Source: Rhizosphaericola mali | GTDB taxonomy: Bacteria > Bacteroidota > Bacteroidia > Chitinophagales > Chitinophagaceae | Assembly: GCF_004337365.2 (NCBI RefSeq) | Contig: NZ_CP044016.1 | Location: 3,720,001 to 3,784,000 of the forward strand | Length of the DNA stretch: 64,000 bases | Reading direction: 5' to 3' | Shown: piece by piece, positions 44,338 to 53,886 of the stretch | Layout: every line of letters starts with the position of its first letter | Position numbering within the stretch: the stretch's first letter is position 1 | Position numbers and translations under genes: made by a program | Notes under the pieces: model-generated | The model's input: the letters and a program-made list of their open reading frames with translations, nothing else | What the model was told of the DNA's origin: nothing | Database searches by the model: none

Positions 44338-44907
44338 ATGGCAAATTACGACTCGACAATATTAGCAATTGATCCAGGCTCTATTACGATGGGCTATGCA
44401 TTAATCGCCATAAAAAATAAAAAACCTACGCTTTTAGAAATGGGCGTTTTGCGTCTGGGCACTTACAAAGATATTTATATCCGTTTGGCTAAAATTCATA
44501 CGAGAGTTGGATCGCTTATATCTGAATTTAAACCAGACTCATTTGCTATTGAAGCGCCTTTTTTTGGAAAAAATGTACAAAGTATGCTCAAGTTGGGGCG
44601 TGCACAAGGAGTAGCGATAGCTGCTGCCATGCAAGCATCTCTTTCTGTAACTGAATATTCTCCTCGGAAAGTCAAACAAGCCGTGACTGGTAATGGTAAT
44701 GCCAACAAGGAACAAGTATGGCGTATGCTAAAAGATGTGTTGAAATTGACCGAAGACCAACCGCAGTTTTTGGATGCATCGGATGCTTTAGCCGTCGCAC
44801 TTTGTCATTTTTATGAAACATCATCACCTTTGGCAGGATTGAAAAAAGGTAAAAATGGTTGGGCCGATTTCATCGCCCAAAATCCAGATCGGATTGTGAA
44901 AAAATAA
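44338..44907 (+). CDS. ruvC: Holliday junction resolvase RuvC
   Basis: The 189-residue protein is RuvC by the Asp-12 motif ILAIDPGSITMGYA, the Glu in FAIEAPFFGKN and the late Asp pair FLDASDALAVALCH. It cuts four-way junctions in recombination with RuvAB. It is apart from ruvA (56226), as usual for Bacteroidota. Its stop is only 1 nt from the stop of tamL on the other strand. Confidence 0.97.
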   Translation: MANYDSTILAIDPGSITMGYALIAIKNKKPTLLEMGVLRLGTYKDIYIRLAKIHTRVGSLISEFKPDSFAIEAPFFGKNVQSMLKLGRAQGVAIAAAMQASLSVTEYSPRKVKQAVTGNGNANKEQVWRMLKDVLKLTEDQPQFLDASDALAVALCHFYETSSPLAGLKKGKNGWADFIAQNPDRIVKK

Positions 44908-44908
44908 A

Positions 44909-47215
44909 TTAAAACGGATATCCGATCGCAATATTCCATATCCAATTGCTCTGTATCCAACTCCAATTCCACTTTTTCATTTTCCACTGAAAATCATTGG
45001 ATTCTGTATCTGGTCCACGCATAGGCAAACCAACATCTATTCTTAATACCAATACATTCATATTAAAGCGCAAACCTGCGCCTGTACCGATGGCTAATTG
45101 TTTGTAGAATTGATTGGAAAATTTACCGCCTGGACGTGTAGGATCATTACGCACTAACCAAGTATTACCTGCATCCACAAATAAAGCTCCATCCACTATG
45201 GAAAATAAATTGCGACGTAACTCGGCATTCATTTCTATTTTCATATCCCCCGGTTGATCACCCAAAAAGTACACCGCATTTTTCGGATTTCCAGCATAAT
45301 ACCCACCAGGACCTAAGGAACGTGAACTATATGCGCGAACATCATTGGGACCACCAACGAAGAAACTTTTTACAAATGGCATGGACGTACTATTGCCCCA
45401 TGCATATCCCAATCCAAATAGAGCACGCGTAGCCAATGTCGTTTTTCTCGTCAATTTGAGATAATCTCTAAAGTCAAATTCGCCTCGGATATATTGGGAA
45501 AAGGGAGAATTGAAAATCGTTTTTTCTTTTCCTTTATTGACATTGGCGCCTGTAAGGATTCCAAGTAAGTTACCCGAAACATCAAAATTTGCATTGAAAT
45601 AAATATTGTTCTTTTTACGAGCACTTCCTGAAGCATTAAGAGAAGAATAGTTGTAATTATAATTGGAACCAATTATAAATTGACGCTCAATACTCCTAAA
45701 TAATACAATATTTGTATCTAATGCTAATTGAAATCCTGGTGATATATTGGTAGGTCTTACAAACGTAAAAGAGAGTACATTTAATTGATGACTCTTCGTC
45801 TGGGATTGATGCCAATTATAACCATAACTCAAGTTTAAAGAATTTAAAGTGTACTGATCGGTACGCGTATAAAATTCATAACTCGCTTTTATTACGGTTT
45901 GAGGTAAGAAATCTGGATTGGTATGAAATTGAAATGGAGACAATACTCTTGGTAAAGTCAAGCTCAACTCTGTTCCTACTCTTCGAATCGCACCAGAGTA
46001 ATTTCCCGTATTAACTTGTTTTTCTAAACCACCATACAATCTTGCCGTAAATATCTCGGCACCTCGGAAGATGTTGCGATTGGTCCAGTTTAAGGACATT
46101 TCCCCTCCATTCGCACTATTGGATTTGGCATAACCAGAAGTTTCAAATCGAATAGATTTCTTTTGAGCTGGTGTTAAATAATAAAAAGCGTTTAACCAAT
46201 AACCCGGACGTTGTGTGGTATCCGTTTCCTCAAATCTTAATTTGACAAACTTATACATACCCAAAGTTGTCAATCGATTCAAGGCAAGATTATGATTATT
46301 CAAATTATATAAATCGCCCTTTTTAAATCCTAATAAACGAGAAAATACAATTGGTTTAACAATTTTAGCAGAATCAATAATGATGTATCCACTATCCGAG
46401 GGATCGTGATTAATGTATTTAAACGTCGTATCAGTCCCCACAGTATAGTCCGCAAATACAATAATATCGTTTACTCTAAACTGCTTTTTTGCATCTTTGG
46501 GTGTGGAGTATTTCAATTTCATAGTCAAGTCTACTTGATGACTTCCTATTGTCGTATCTGCTAGTGTAATCAAATAGTCTGGGTTGAAATAATAAAATCC
46601 GCGTTGTTTTAACCAAGCATCTAGACGCGTCCTTTGCCCTAAAATCTGATCCAAACTATATGCTTGACCTTTATCTCGAGCGCCCCATCTTCTAGTCAAT
46701 CTTGAAGCGGTTTTTCCAAGAGCGGTAACTGTATCAAATTGATAAACAGAATTTCTGATATGATATTGACTATCCAAATAAGCATCAAATTGAACATATA
46801 ATCTTTTACCTTTTACTGTGGTGTCCACGGTAACTGTATCTCGAAAATAACCTCTATTTTCCAAACGATTTTGTAGAATCTCTCTATTTTTTTCAATAGC
46901 GCCATATGAAGTAACGACCGGCGGAGAACCAATTTTGTGAAACAAGTTGCGAAAAAATCCTTTTTTAGATGATGGACCTCCCCAATTATAAATCCAAAGT
47001 TTGGGTGCAAAACTATTCGGTTCAGGACGTAAAAGACCTTGTAATTCTTCCGACAATTCATCATTCACAACTTTACTACTATCCGATTGTTTGTGTAAAT
47101 GAATAGTCGCACCCATATACAATTGCTGACCTTTTTCTAAGCCCTTTGTTGCCGAGCAACTAGCTAAAAAAACAATCAAACAAATGCATATAAATATTTG
47201 AAAGGATTTTCCCAT
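44909..47215 (-). CDS. tamL: TamL, lipoprotein Omp85/TamA-type outer-membrane protein
   Basis: I choose ATG 47215 (MGKSFQIFICICLIVFLASC), 4 nt after the tamB stop TAG. The 768-residue protein has a lipobox ending LASC. POTRA-like domains follow (about 25-380), then a 16-strand Omp85 barrel with PFVKSFFVGGPNDVRAYSSRSLGPGGY and the terminal aromatic IGYPF. Lipid-modified TamA relatives (TamL) are a Bacteroidota trait. TamL inserts outer-membrane proteins or moves lipids with TamB. It is the second gene of the tamB-tamL operon. Confidence 0.93.
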   Translation of the reverse strand: MGKSFQIFICICLIVFLASCSATKGLEKGQQLYMGATIHLHKQSDSSKVVNDELSEELQGLLRPEPNSFAPKLWIYNWGGPSSKKGFFRNLFHKIGSPPVVTSYGAIEKNREILQNRLENRGYFRDTVTVDTTVKGKRLYVQFDAYLDSQYHIRNSVYQFDTVTALGKTASRLTRRWGARDKGQAYSLDQILGQRTRLDAWLKQRGFYYFNPDYLITLADTTIGSHQVDLTMKLKYSTPKDAKKQFRVNDIIVFADYTVGTDTTFKYINHDPSDSGYIIIDSAKIVKPIVFSRLLGFKKGDLYNLNNHNLALNRLTTLGMYKFVKLRFEETDTTQRPGYWLNAFYYLTPAQKKSIRFETSGYAKSNSANGGEMSLNWTNRNIFRGAEIFTARLYGGLEKQVNTGNYSGAIRRVGTELSLTLPRVLSPFQFHTNPDFLPQTVIKASYEFYTRTDQYTLNSLNLSYGYNWHQSQTKSHQLNVLSFTFVRPTNISPGFQLALDTNIVLFRSIERQFIIGSNYNYNYSSLNASGSARKKNNIYFNANFDVSGNLLGILTGANVNKGKEKTIFNSPFSQYIRGEFDFRDYLKLTRKTTLATRALFGLGYAWGNSTSMPFVKSFFVGGPNDVRAYSSRSLGPGGYYAGNPKNAVYFLGDQPGDMKIEMNAELRRNLFSIVDGALFVDAGNTWLVRNDPTRPGGKFSNQFYKQLAIGTGAGLRFNMNVLVLRIDVGLPMRGPDTESNDFQWKMKKWNWSWIQSNWIWNIAIGYPF

Positions 47216-47219
47216 AGTT

Positions 47220-50200
47220 CTATTGTGCTTTATCAAAATCTTTTTCGTCTTTTTTGGCTGCGCGTTTTTCTTTTCTTTCCGCTTTACGTATCTGTCGACT
47301 TTCTTTCGCCGTATGGAAAGCCTCTTTAAATTTATCGTAATCAAATGTAAATATGAAACCTACACCTGTGCGTACCACCTGACCTTCAATCACACCTTCA
47401 TATTGATTTTTACGATACGCACGCAACATATATCTACCGTCTTTGCTCAATCTATAATCGACGGATACATCGCCCGCAATATTAGTCGCTTGTTGATTAG
47501 TACTTGTACCCTGCAATGCAAAATTGCTACCCACATTTACTTGAATACGATCACTAAATAATCTTTTAGAAACACCGACAGATAGATCTGTCCTAGATTG
47601 CCCTGAGCCACTTGTATTTGCATAGTCTGTACTAGAATTTAAGTCAAAATTCAAATCCACACCTTGAATCAAATTACCCGCCAATTTATTTAATTGATCC
47701 GCCAAAATTCCCGTTGCTGTTTGTACTGCCATATCGCCAACCGTCGTTGCGTCTCCTGCACTTTGCAATGGATTTTCTCCCACAAATCGTCCTAATAATA
47801 ACAACGCAAAAACTTGTTTATTCACCTCCGATGGATCAGATCGTACTTCTTGCAATTTGGTATCCACCAATGGATATTGACTCAAATAATCTTGTGGCAA
47901 TGTAATGTCAAAAGAAATATCCGGTGTCATCAAATTATTTTTCATAATCAGATCGACGGTAAAAGGCATACTTTGTTTATATTGATTCAAATCTGTCCCA
48001 GAGACTTGACTTGACATCAGATCTACAGGAGAAGTCTTTACATTATATAAAGCCGTAATATTTGCAATAGCACTTAACGGATCGCCGGTCCATACGATCG
48101 AACTACCACGTTGAATTTGGAATTTTTTCTTGATTAATTCTAAAGTTAATTGATAAGCGCCTTTGGTTAGATTGTAACTTCCGGTAAGGCTCATTTTACC
48201 ACTTTTATCAATTCCGAAAGCGAGATCTGCATTACCACTTATACTCAATTCATCCCCAGTACGTTCGTCCATTACCAATGCAAATCTTGCAGAAGTATCC
48301 GTCTGTATTTGCAGATTGATATCCATTCCTTTCAGTTGAGATTGATTACTCAAGGAGTCCGTCAACACTTTTACGTGAGAAGAATCGAAAACACGCATTT
48401 TGTTTTTGTCTACAAATACAACCACACCTTGACGACTTTGTACTTCCGGATCATCACTTGGCATGACCATTGAAAAATCGGTTTCTTTATTTACGCGAAT
48501 TGATCCGTTGACACTAGGGGATTCCATATCTCCCTTCAACTTGATATCTGTATCAAATGCCAATGTCCCGTAGAAAAATCTGTTGGCAGCTTTTGGCGTA
48601 TTGATTAGCATAAAATCATTGGCCTTTAATGCAAGGTCAAATCCATAATCCATGAAGTTCTTTGTAGTCAAATCTCCATCCACAGTAAATGCATTATTAC
48701 GTGCATCTTGGATCGTCAATTGATTGAAATGAAATCCATTATTATCCATATTGATCACTTCATTGGATAATTTCAATTTAGCGCCTGTGATTGTAGGCGT
48801 AAAAAATGCATTATCAAATTTTAATTGACCATTCAATACTGGTGTATCTACCGTTCCTTTAATTGCGATATTTGAACCAATAAATCCGCCCACGGAATCC
48901 AAATAACCAACAGAGAAAGGTTTAATCGTTTCCAAATTGAATTTATTGATCAACAAATTCAAATCAAGCCCTTGGTTATCCTCATAATAATTACCAGATA
49001 GGTGCATATCATTTTGATTACCAGTCAAGTCGATTTGGGCTTTATACACATCTTCGCCTTCGCCATTGGTAACTTTCAAAGCCAGATCACCAATCGCTTG
49101 TTTTCCATACACCAAATTATCCGCATGGATATCTGAAACGAAAACGGGTTTGGTCAAAATATTTCTCAATTGAGCTGTTCCGTTCAAATCTCCATCTATG
49201 GGAATTCCTTTTTGATTCACGGCATTAGTCAATGTCGCTAGTTTGAATTTTTTAAAGGAAATATCCAAAGGACTATTAGAACTATCCGAAACAGATTGCA
49301 TTTTCAACTCTTGTCCTTCGGTACTTAAAACGAAATTATGTGCAAATACACCCTTTTTAGGATTGTATATAAGTGCATTATCTGGACTGGATTCCCAAGT
49401 GACGTAATTTAACAGAAGGCCTTTTGGTACAACAGATATTGTGTACGAACTATCTTTTCCTTGAATCAATCGAGTTGTCAAATTGTACCAAGTCTTACCT
49501 GAAGAATCTGCGGTCCCGATAGACGTCTGGATGGTATCATGCTTTACAACAGCTAAAACACCCGTATTATACAAATGAAAACTTCTCGCAAGGATTTCAT
49601 TGGCACCTGTTCCCATCATCAAACTATCCCCCATCGTCGTTGCCCAAAGATTATAATTCAACAATTTTTGTGGCGCGTAATTGATATTTTTTGCACGCAA
49701 ACCAAAATTAAAAGAGGAATCTTTGGAACGTAGATAACTTCTGAAAATCAATGAATCCGAACCTTTGACTTCCGGCAAGAAATCTGTGATTATTTTTTTA
49801 GGTAAAATATAACCATTGATCGCCCACTCTTGTGGTTGGATTTTTTGAATTTTATAACCAGGAATCGTGTAATATTTCATGACAGAATTTTGAATAGCGC
49901 TCGCCATTTCTGTCAATTTATATTTACCGTGCATATCCAATTTCAAAATACTATCCGCAAAAAATAACATTTGGCTGTAAGCCGTATCCTTATTTCTCGC
50001 TAAGAAATACATACTATCCAAATGCAATGACATCGAATCATTTTTATACAAAAATTGATTGACGGTCATAAAGCCATTGAGATTATCGGGATCTGTATTG
50101 GTAAAATCCGCCATTACACGACCTTTCATAATCATCTTATCCGCTGTTATATGCAATTTTTGCAAATCAATTGTATCCAATTGCATGTTCAACTGTACCG

Positions 50201-52514
50201 CAGGATATTTTGGTAAAAGATCCGCAATGGTATTTAAAGATAAATGAATATTGGAATCCAAAATGCCTGCATCGGCTTTCAAAATTCCATCTACAACATT
50301 GCCATTGGTAGTAAAATTTTGATAATTGTAACCGTAAATATCTGCGGAAACAACATTGGCATTGAAGTCCGATTGGAATTTTTTCATATTGAAATGATTC
50401 AAATTCAATCCTGAACCTTGCGCGTGTGCCGTCAATGTCATTTTACCTAAAGTCGTATCCATCTTGGCGATATATCCCAAATCCAAATCATTCAAAGCAA
50501 TGCTCGCGCTATACACACCATTTTGTGTCAATTTGCCTACTAACTTTGCTTGCCCATTAGATGTATTGATATTCAAATTGGTATTCATAGCAGCCATTCC
50601 TCCAGTGAAATAACCATTGGCGCTAATACTTTTCGGAATTCTGATAAGGTCTTTTGGAATACTTCCAAGCGGCGCTAACGTTTCGATATCCGTCGCCGTT
50701 GTATGTAGATTTTTAATATGAATATTGAAATACGCTTTGTTGGCATCCGGTAATCCTTTTGCATACATGCTCATATTCAGCGAAGTATTTTTCAAACCAC
50801 GCATTTGCAAATTGGGAATCGAAAGATCATTTATTTTACCTTTTACAACGCCGCTGATATGAATCGGACCTTTGCCATGCAATAAGGAATCTGAAATGTA
50901 TTGTTTGGGTATCAATGCTTTAATATCTTCCAAACTTGTATTTAAAGACTTTATATTCAGATTGAAAAGCATTTTATCTGGATCGGGCAAACCTTTGATA
51001 TAACCTGTCACATTCAGATTGGTATTATGCAAACCGGAAAATTCCAATTGTGGTACTTGCAAATCTTTTACATAACCTTTTACCGTAGAGTTAATATTAA
51101 ATGTAGAAGTCGCATAACCAGACATATACTCTTCCAGCATGGGAGCAACATTCAAAATATCGCCCATGTAAATCGTATTTTTAGGTAAATGCGCAAATAA
51201 ATACATATTACCCGGATTGGCAATCACATCATCCAATGATTTGTATTTAACCGAAACAGAATCTCTAATTACAGATTTTGGTGTTTGGATAAATAATTTC
51301 CCTAGGGAAGCACCGTGGTCACCGTATGTGAAATTTGCTGTCAATTTACGTAAGTCCAATCCACCTTTTTCTTGTAAAGAACCTTGTGTTATTTTCCCTT
51401 GATAAAAAGACGGAATAAAATCCATCTCCTTTCCTTTTACAACCACATTTTTAAAATGTAAATGACCATAGTCCATTCCTTTCTTAATCGGCTTGGCAGT
51501 CAAATCATTATATACAAAATCAACACTATCCACGCCAATATTATTGACTGCAAAATGCCAAAACATAGAAGAGGTATCGGTACTCGTAGTTGCGGTACTT
51601 TTGCCCATTTCAATTTTTGCTTTGGTTTTGGATAATTGGATATCGTCTACGGTAAAGCTCATTTTGGATACATCCAAATTCCCTGGAGTCACGGAAAGAT
51701 TACCTACATTTAGATCCGCCAACATCGCACCAATATCATCCTTGTAATTTAGCTGAATACTATCCAAAATCACATTACCGACTCTCAACGGCAATTTTAA
51801 AGCTGCCGTATCTTTTTTTGCAGCAAGTAGTAACGAACTATCTACGGGAATAATGACAAGCGGCTTGTATTGATGGTAAGAGATATTGGTATTCTTCAAA
51901 ATGAATTGCGGAATGTCCACATTCATCGTTTTGGTGTCAAATCGTTTTAAGCTAGTATTCGCATAACCGATTTTCCCCTTGGATTCCATACCCAAAACAT
52001 CATCGTGAAATGTATATCGAATATTAGAAAGATTGACTTTATTGATGTCGACCAAGAAGGAAGAAGTGCTCGTGGTAGTGTCCACAGCAGTTGCGGTATC
52101 CTTGCCTACAAATGCATCGATGATGTATTGAAAATTGTACACCGTATCTGGCGCATTGCGATAGATATGCGTATTTACACCATCCAAACTAATTTCAGAA
52201 ATCAACGCTTGACTTCTAATCAATTGCAAAACAGAAAGATGCAAACGAAAATTATTGACAAAAAGCAAAGTATCTTTTTTCTGATCTTGCATATACAGAC
52301 TATCCAATTCCACCCCTCGGAAAAGATTGAAATGTAAATGCGCTAGTGAAACTTTGGTTTTGATTTTGGATTCTGCGTAAGAAACAATTTTGTTCTTGAT
52401 TATATTCTGAACTCTAGGAATCTGAATGACGACGCTAATTAAAATCAAAAGCAGAAGGATGCTCATGAGCACCCATCCAATGATTTTAGCAATTCTTCTG
52501 ATTATTTTCTTCAA
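47220..52514 (-). CDS. tamB: TamB, translocation and assembly module inner-membrane protein
   Basis: I choose the TTG at 52514 as start (M-KKIIRRIAKIIGWVLMSILLLL), because an upstream frame start at 52571 lies inside the terminator hairpin. The 1764-residue protein has an N-terminal membrane helix (about 13-33), a very long beta-helical AsmA-like periplasmic bridge with repeated LxLxLxN-type strands, and the DUF490 C-terminal domain (GSYNLTKGAYQLTLELIKKKF). It spans the periplasm from inner to outer membrane and works with TamL. A Lys/Glu/Asp-rich tail (RKAERKEKRAAKKDEKDFDK) ends it. Confidence 0.93.
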   Translation of the reverse strand: MKKIIRRIAKIIGWVLMSILLLLILISVVIQIPRVQNIIKNKIVSYAESKIKTKVSLAHLHFNLFRGVELDSLYMQDQKKDTLLFVNNFRLHLSVLQLIRSQALISEISLDGVNTHIYRNAPDTVYNFQYIIDAFVGKDTATAVDTTTSTSSFLVDINKVNLSNIRYTFHDDVLGMESKGKIGYANTSLKRFDTKTMNVDIPQFILKNTNISYHQYKPLVIIPVDSSLLLAAKKDTAALKLPLRVGNVILDSIQLNYKDDIGAMLADLNVGNLSVTPGNLDVSKMSFTVDDIQLSKTKAKIEMGKSTATTSTDTSSMFWHFAVNNIGVDSVDFVYNDLTAKPIKKGMDYGHLHFKNVVVKGKEMDFIPSFYQGKITQGSLQEKGGLDLRKLTANFTYGDHGASLGKLFIQTPKSVIRDSVSVKYKSLDDVIANPGNMYLFAHLPKNTIYMGDILNVAPMLEEYMSGYATSTFNINSTVKGYVKDLQVPQLEFSGLHNTNLNVTGYIKGLPDPDKMLFNLNIKSLNTSLEDIKALIPKQYISDSLLHGKGPIHISGVVKGKINDLSIPNLQMRGLKNTSLNMSMYAKGLPDANKAYFNIHIKNLHTTATDIETLAPLGSIPKDLIRIPKSISANGYFTGGMAAMNTNLNINTSNGQAKLVGKLTQNGVYSASIALNDLDLGYIAKMDTTLGKMTLTAHAQGSGLNLNHFNMKKFQSDFNANVVSADIYGYNYQNFTTNGNVVDGILKADAGILDSNIHLSLNTIADLLPKYPAVQLNMQLDTIDLQKLHITADKMIMKGRVMADFTNTDPDNLNGFMTVNQFLYKNDSMSLHLDSMYFLARNKDTAYSQMLFFADSILKLDMHGKYKLTEMASAIQNSVMKYYTIPGYKIQKIQPQEWAINGYILPKKIITDFLPEVKGSDSLIFRSYLRSKDSSFNFGLRAKNINYAPQKLLNYNLWATTMGDSLMMGTGANEILARSFHLYNTGVLAVVKHDTIQTSIGTADSSGKTWYNLTTRLIQGKDSSYTISVVPKGLLLNYVTWESSPDNALIYNPKKGVFAHNFVLSTEGQELKMQSVSDSSNSPLDISFKKFKLATLTNAVNQKGIPIDGDLNGTAQLRNILTKPVFVSDIHADNLVYGKQAIGDLALKVTNGEGEDVYKAQIDLTGNQNDMHLSGNYYEDNQGLDLNLLINKFNLETIKPFSVGYLDSVGGFIGSNIAIKGTVDTPVLNGQLKFDNAFFTPTITGAKLKLSNEVINMDNNGFHFNQLTIQDARNNAFTVDGDLTTKNFMDYGFDLALKANDFMLINTPKAANRFFYGTLAFDTDIKLKGDMESPSVNGSIRVNKETDFSMVMPSDDPEVQSRQGVVVFVDKNKMRVFDSSHVKVLTDSLSNQSQLKGMDINLQIQTDTSARFALVMDERTGDELSISGNADLAFGIDKSGKMSLTGSYNLTKGAYQLTLELIKKKFQIQRGSSIVWTGDPLSAIANITALYNVKTSPVDLMSSQVSGTDLNQYKQSMPFTVDLIMKNNLMTPDISFDITLPQDYLSQYPLVDTKLQEVRSDPSEVNKQVFALLLLGRFVGENPLQSAGDATTVGDMAVQTATGILADQLNKLAGNLIQGVDLNFDLNSSTDYANTSGSGQSRTDLSVGVSKRLFSDRIQVNVGSNFALQGTSTNQQATNIAGDVSVDYRLSKDGRYMLRAYRKNQYEGVIEGQVVRTGVGFIFTFDYDKFKEAFHTAKESRQIRKAERKEKRAAKKDEKDFDKAQ

Positions 52515-52556
52515 TTTAGCGTCTCTGTACGTTCTTTTTACAAAAATAGTCTTAAT

Positions 52557-52605
52557 AAAAAGGGTAACCAATTAAGATTCAAAGAATTTTAATCATTGGC
52601 CACCC
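52557..52605 (-). terminator. Terminator upstream of tamB
   Basis: GGGTAACCAAT (52562-52572) pairs with ATTGGCCACCC (52595-52605), with two G-U pairs; TTTTT follows on the minus strand. It ends the transcript of the three-gene YtxH cluster. It also makes a TTG start for tamB at 52571 unlikely. Confidence 0.75.
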
Positions 52606-52625
52606 CTTTTTTAAAATTATATAAA

Positions 52626-52647
52626 GAAATTTCCCGAAGGAAATTTC
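52626..52647. repeat. Short hairpin behind the holin-like cluster
   Basis: GAAATTTCC (52626-52634) and GGAAATTTC (52639-52647) form a 9-bp stem with a CGAA tetraloop. It lies between the stop at 52657 and the terminator, and probably stabilises the 3' end of the mRNA. Confidence 0.55.
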
Positions 52648-52656
52648 AAATTGAAA

Positions 52657-53097
52657 TTATTTGCTCGTAATTGGCTCCTCCGTCTTAGTACCATTGTTTG
52701 CTGTAGCGGGCTTCTTTTTTTTCTTATTTTGAAAATAAGTTTTTACTCCATTAAAAATCGTAACCACACCCACTTCTTTTACCGATTGTAAAAGGCTTTG
52801 AAGCGGATTCATGGTATTTTTACTTTTTTTGAATGGATTATTTACCCAAAATGCGATAGCAACTTGAAGTAGATTCCATGTCTTATCAGCCACACTAGAT
52901 TTCGCAAAAAATGGAACTGGCTTCCCCACCAATGACCTAATAGATTCTCTAGGAACCAATTTCAAGTCTCTTTTCAGTACATACTCATCCATTCTAATTT
53001 GCGCCTTCACCTTTCTTATCTCTTGATCCAAATCGCTCGTTCCGTCAATAAAGGAAAGGTCCTGATCCAATTTAATCTTTTGGTTGTTCTCTTCCAT
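52657..53097 (-). CDS. Small basic protein of the YtxH/holin-like cluster
   Basis: The start could be ATG 53097 (MEENNQKIKL), 53109 or 53124. All overlap the preceding gene's end, by 26 to 53 nt. The protein is about 146 residues long, hydrophilic and basic. A helical middle (QVAIAFWVNNPFKKSKNTMNPLQSLLQS) and a Lys-rich tail are visible. I recognise no family. The overlap suggests translational coupling with the holin-like membrane protein. Function unknown. Confidence 0.65.
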   Translation of the reverse strand: MEENNQKIKLDQDLSFIDGTSDLDQEIRKVKAQIRMDEYVLKRDLKLVPRESIRSLVGKPVPFFAKSSVADKTWNLLQVAIAFWVNNPFKKSKNTMNPLQSLLQSVKEVGVVTIFNGVKTYFQNKKKKKPATANNGTKTEEPITSK

Positions 53098-53464
53098 CTT
53101 CTTCGTCATTTGCGGTTTTTTCAAAAATAATTGCTATAATTTTTCCAGCTATAAATTTTTTGAGTAATTGCTTTTTCATCAATAAGATGATGATTACCAA
53201 TAAGATAACATAAATCAAAGCAACCAATCCAAATCCTTTGAAATAGCTATTAAATAATTCACTGAAAAAATAACCTCCCATGAAACTTAAGAAAAGCAGA
53301 ATCAAGCAACTTATAATGCCCAAAAGCATCCACGTCACCATCATAGAAACTAATCTGGAGACTTTAGACACCCCTTCTAATTTTGCGAGTAATATTCGAT
53401 TGGTAATATAGCGAATTACACGCGCCTTATATTGTTCAAAAAATTCTTGACTGTTGTTTTCCAT
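53072..53464 (-). CDS. Holin-superfamily-like membrane protein
   Basis: The 130-residue protein begins with an amphipathic helix (FFEQYKARVIRYITNRILLAKLEGVS). Two membrane helices follow (SMMVTWMLLGIISCLILLFLSF, LVALIYVILLVIIILLM), then a charged tail. It resembles the Phage_holin_3_6/YqjE-type family found with YtxH proteins in many bacterial envelopes. No lysis role should be assumed. It lies 22 nt after the YtxH gene. Confidence 0.75.
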   Translation of the reverse strand: MENNSQEFFEQYKARVIRYITNRILLAKLEGVSKVSRLVSMMVTWMLLGIISCLILLFLSFMGGYFFSELFNSYFKGFGLVALIYVILLVIIILLMKKQLLKKFIAGKIIAIIFEKTANDEEDGREQPKD

Positions 53465-53486
53465 AAGTAAGCGTTATAGATATAAA

Positions 53487-53762
53487 TTAAGAAAATATTT
53501 CATCCAATTCTCCTTCTTCTACGGCTGCTTCACTATTACTTCTTAATTCTGATATAAACTGTTTGCCTTTGTGGAATAATTTATCCAAAGAAGATTGAAC
53601 GGAACTCATCCCATCTTTCAATTCATCTCCTGTAGATTTTGCTGTATCTTTTACAGATTTGATTAATTTTTTACCACTTTCTCCTTGTAGGAATATTGTT
53701 AAAGCGGTACCTGCTGCTGCTCCGATAATTAAACCGGTCAAAAATTTTTGATTGTCCTTCAT
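53487..53762 (-). CDS. YtxH-like stress/envelope protein
   Basis: The 91-residue protein has the YtxH glycine-rich N-terminal helix FLTGLIIGAAAGTALTIFLQ followed by an amphipathic helix (SGKKLIKSVKDTAKSTGDELKDGMSSVQSS). The family is linked to stress response in Bacillus but has no known biochemical role. It is the first gene of a three-gene minus-strand unit (YtxH, holin-like, basic protein). Confidence 0.85.
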   Translation of the reverse strand: MKDNQKFLTGLIIGAAAGTALTIFLQGESGKKLIKSVKDTAKSTGDELKDGMSSVQSSLDKLFHKGKQFISELRSNSEAAVEEGELDEIFS

Positions 53763-53886
53763 ATTATTTAAGAGATTATAGTTACAAAATTATAGTTACA
53801 ATTTATAAAATTAATTTGTTTATTTTACACAAAATCAATTTGATATAAAAAAATACTGCAATCTCTGTACCATTTAATTGTCATAC

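Noticed and set aside
53072..53464. Holin-like gene as evidence of a prophage
   Set aside because: No phage structural, integrase or lysin gene is nearby. This family occurs commonly beside YtxH genes in envelopes.
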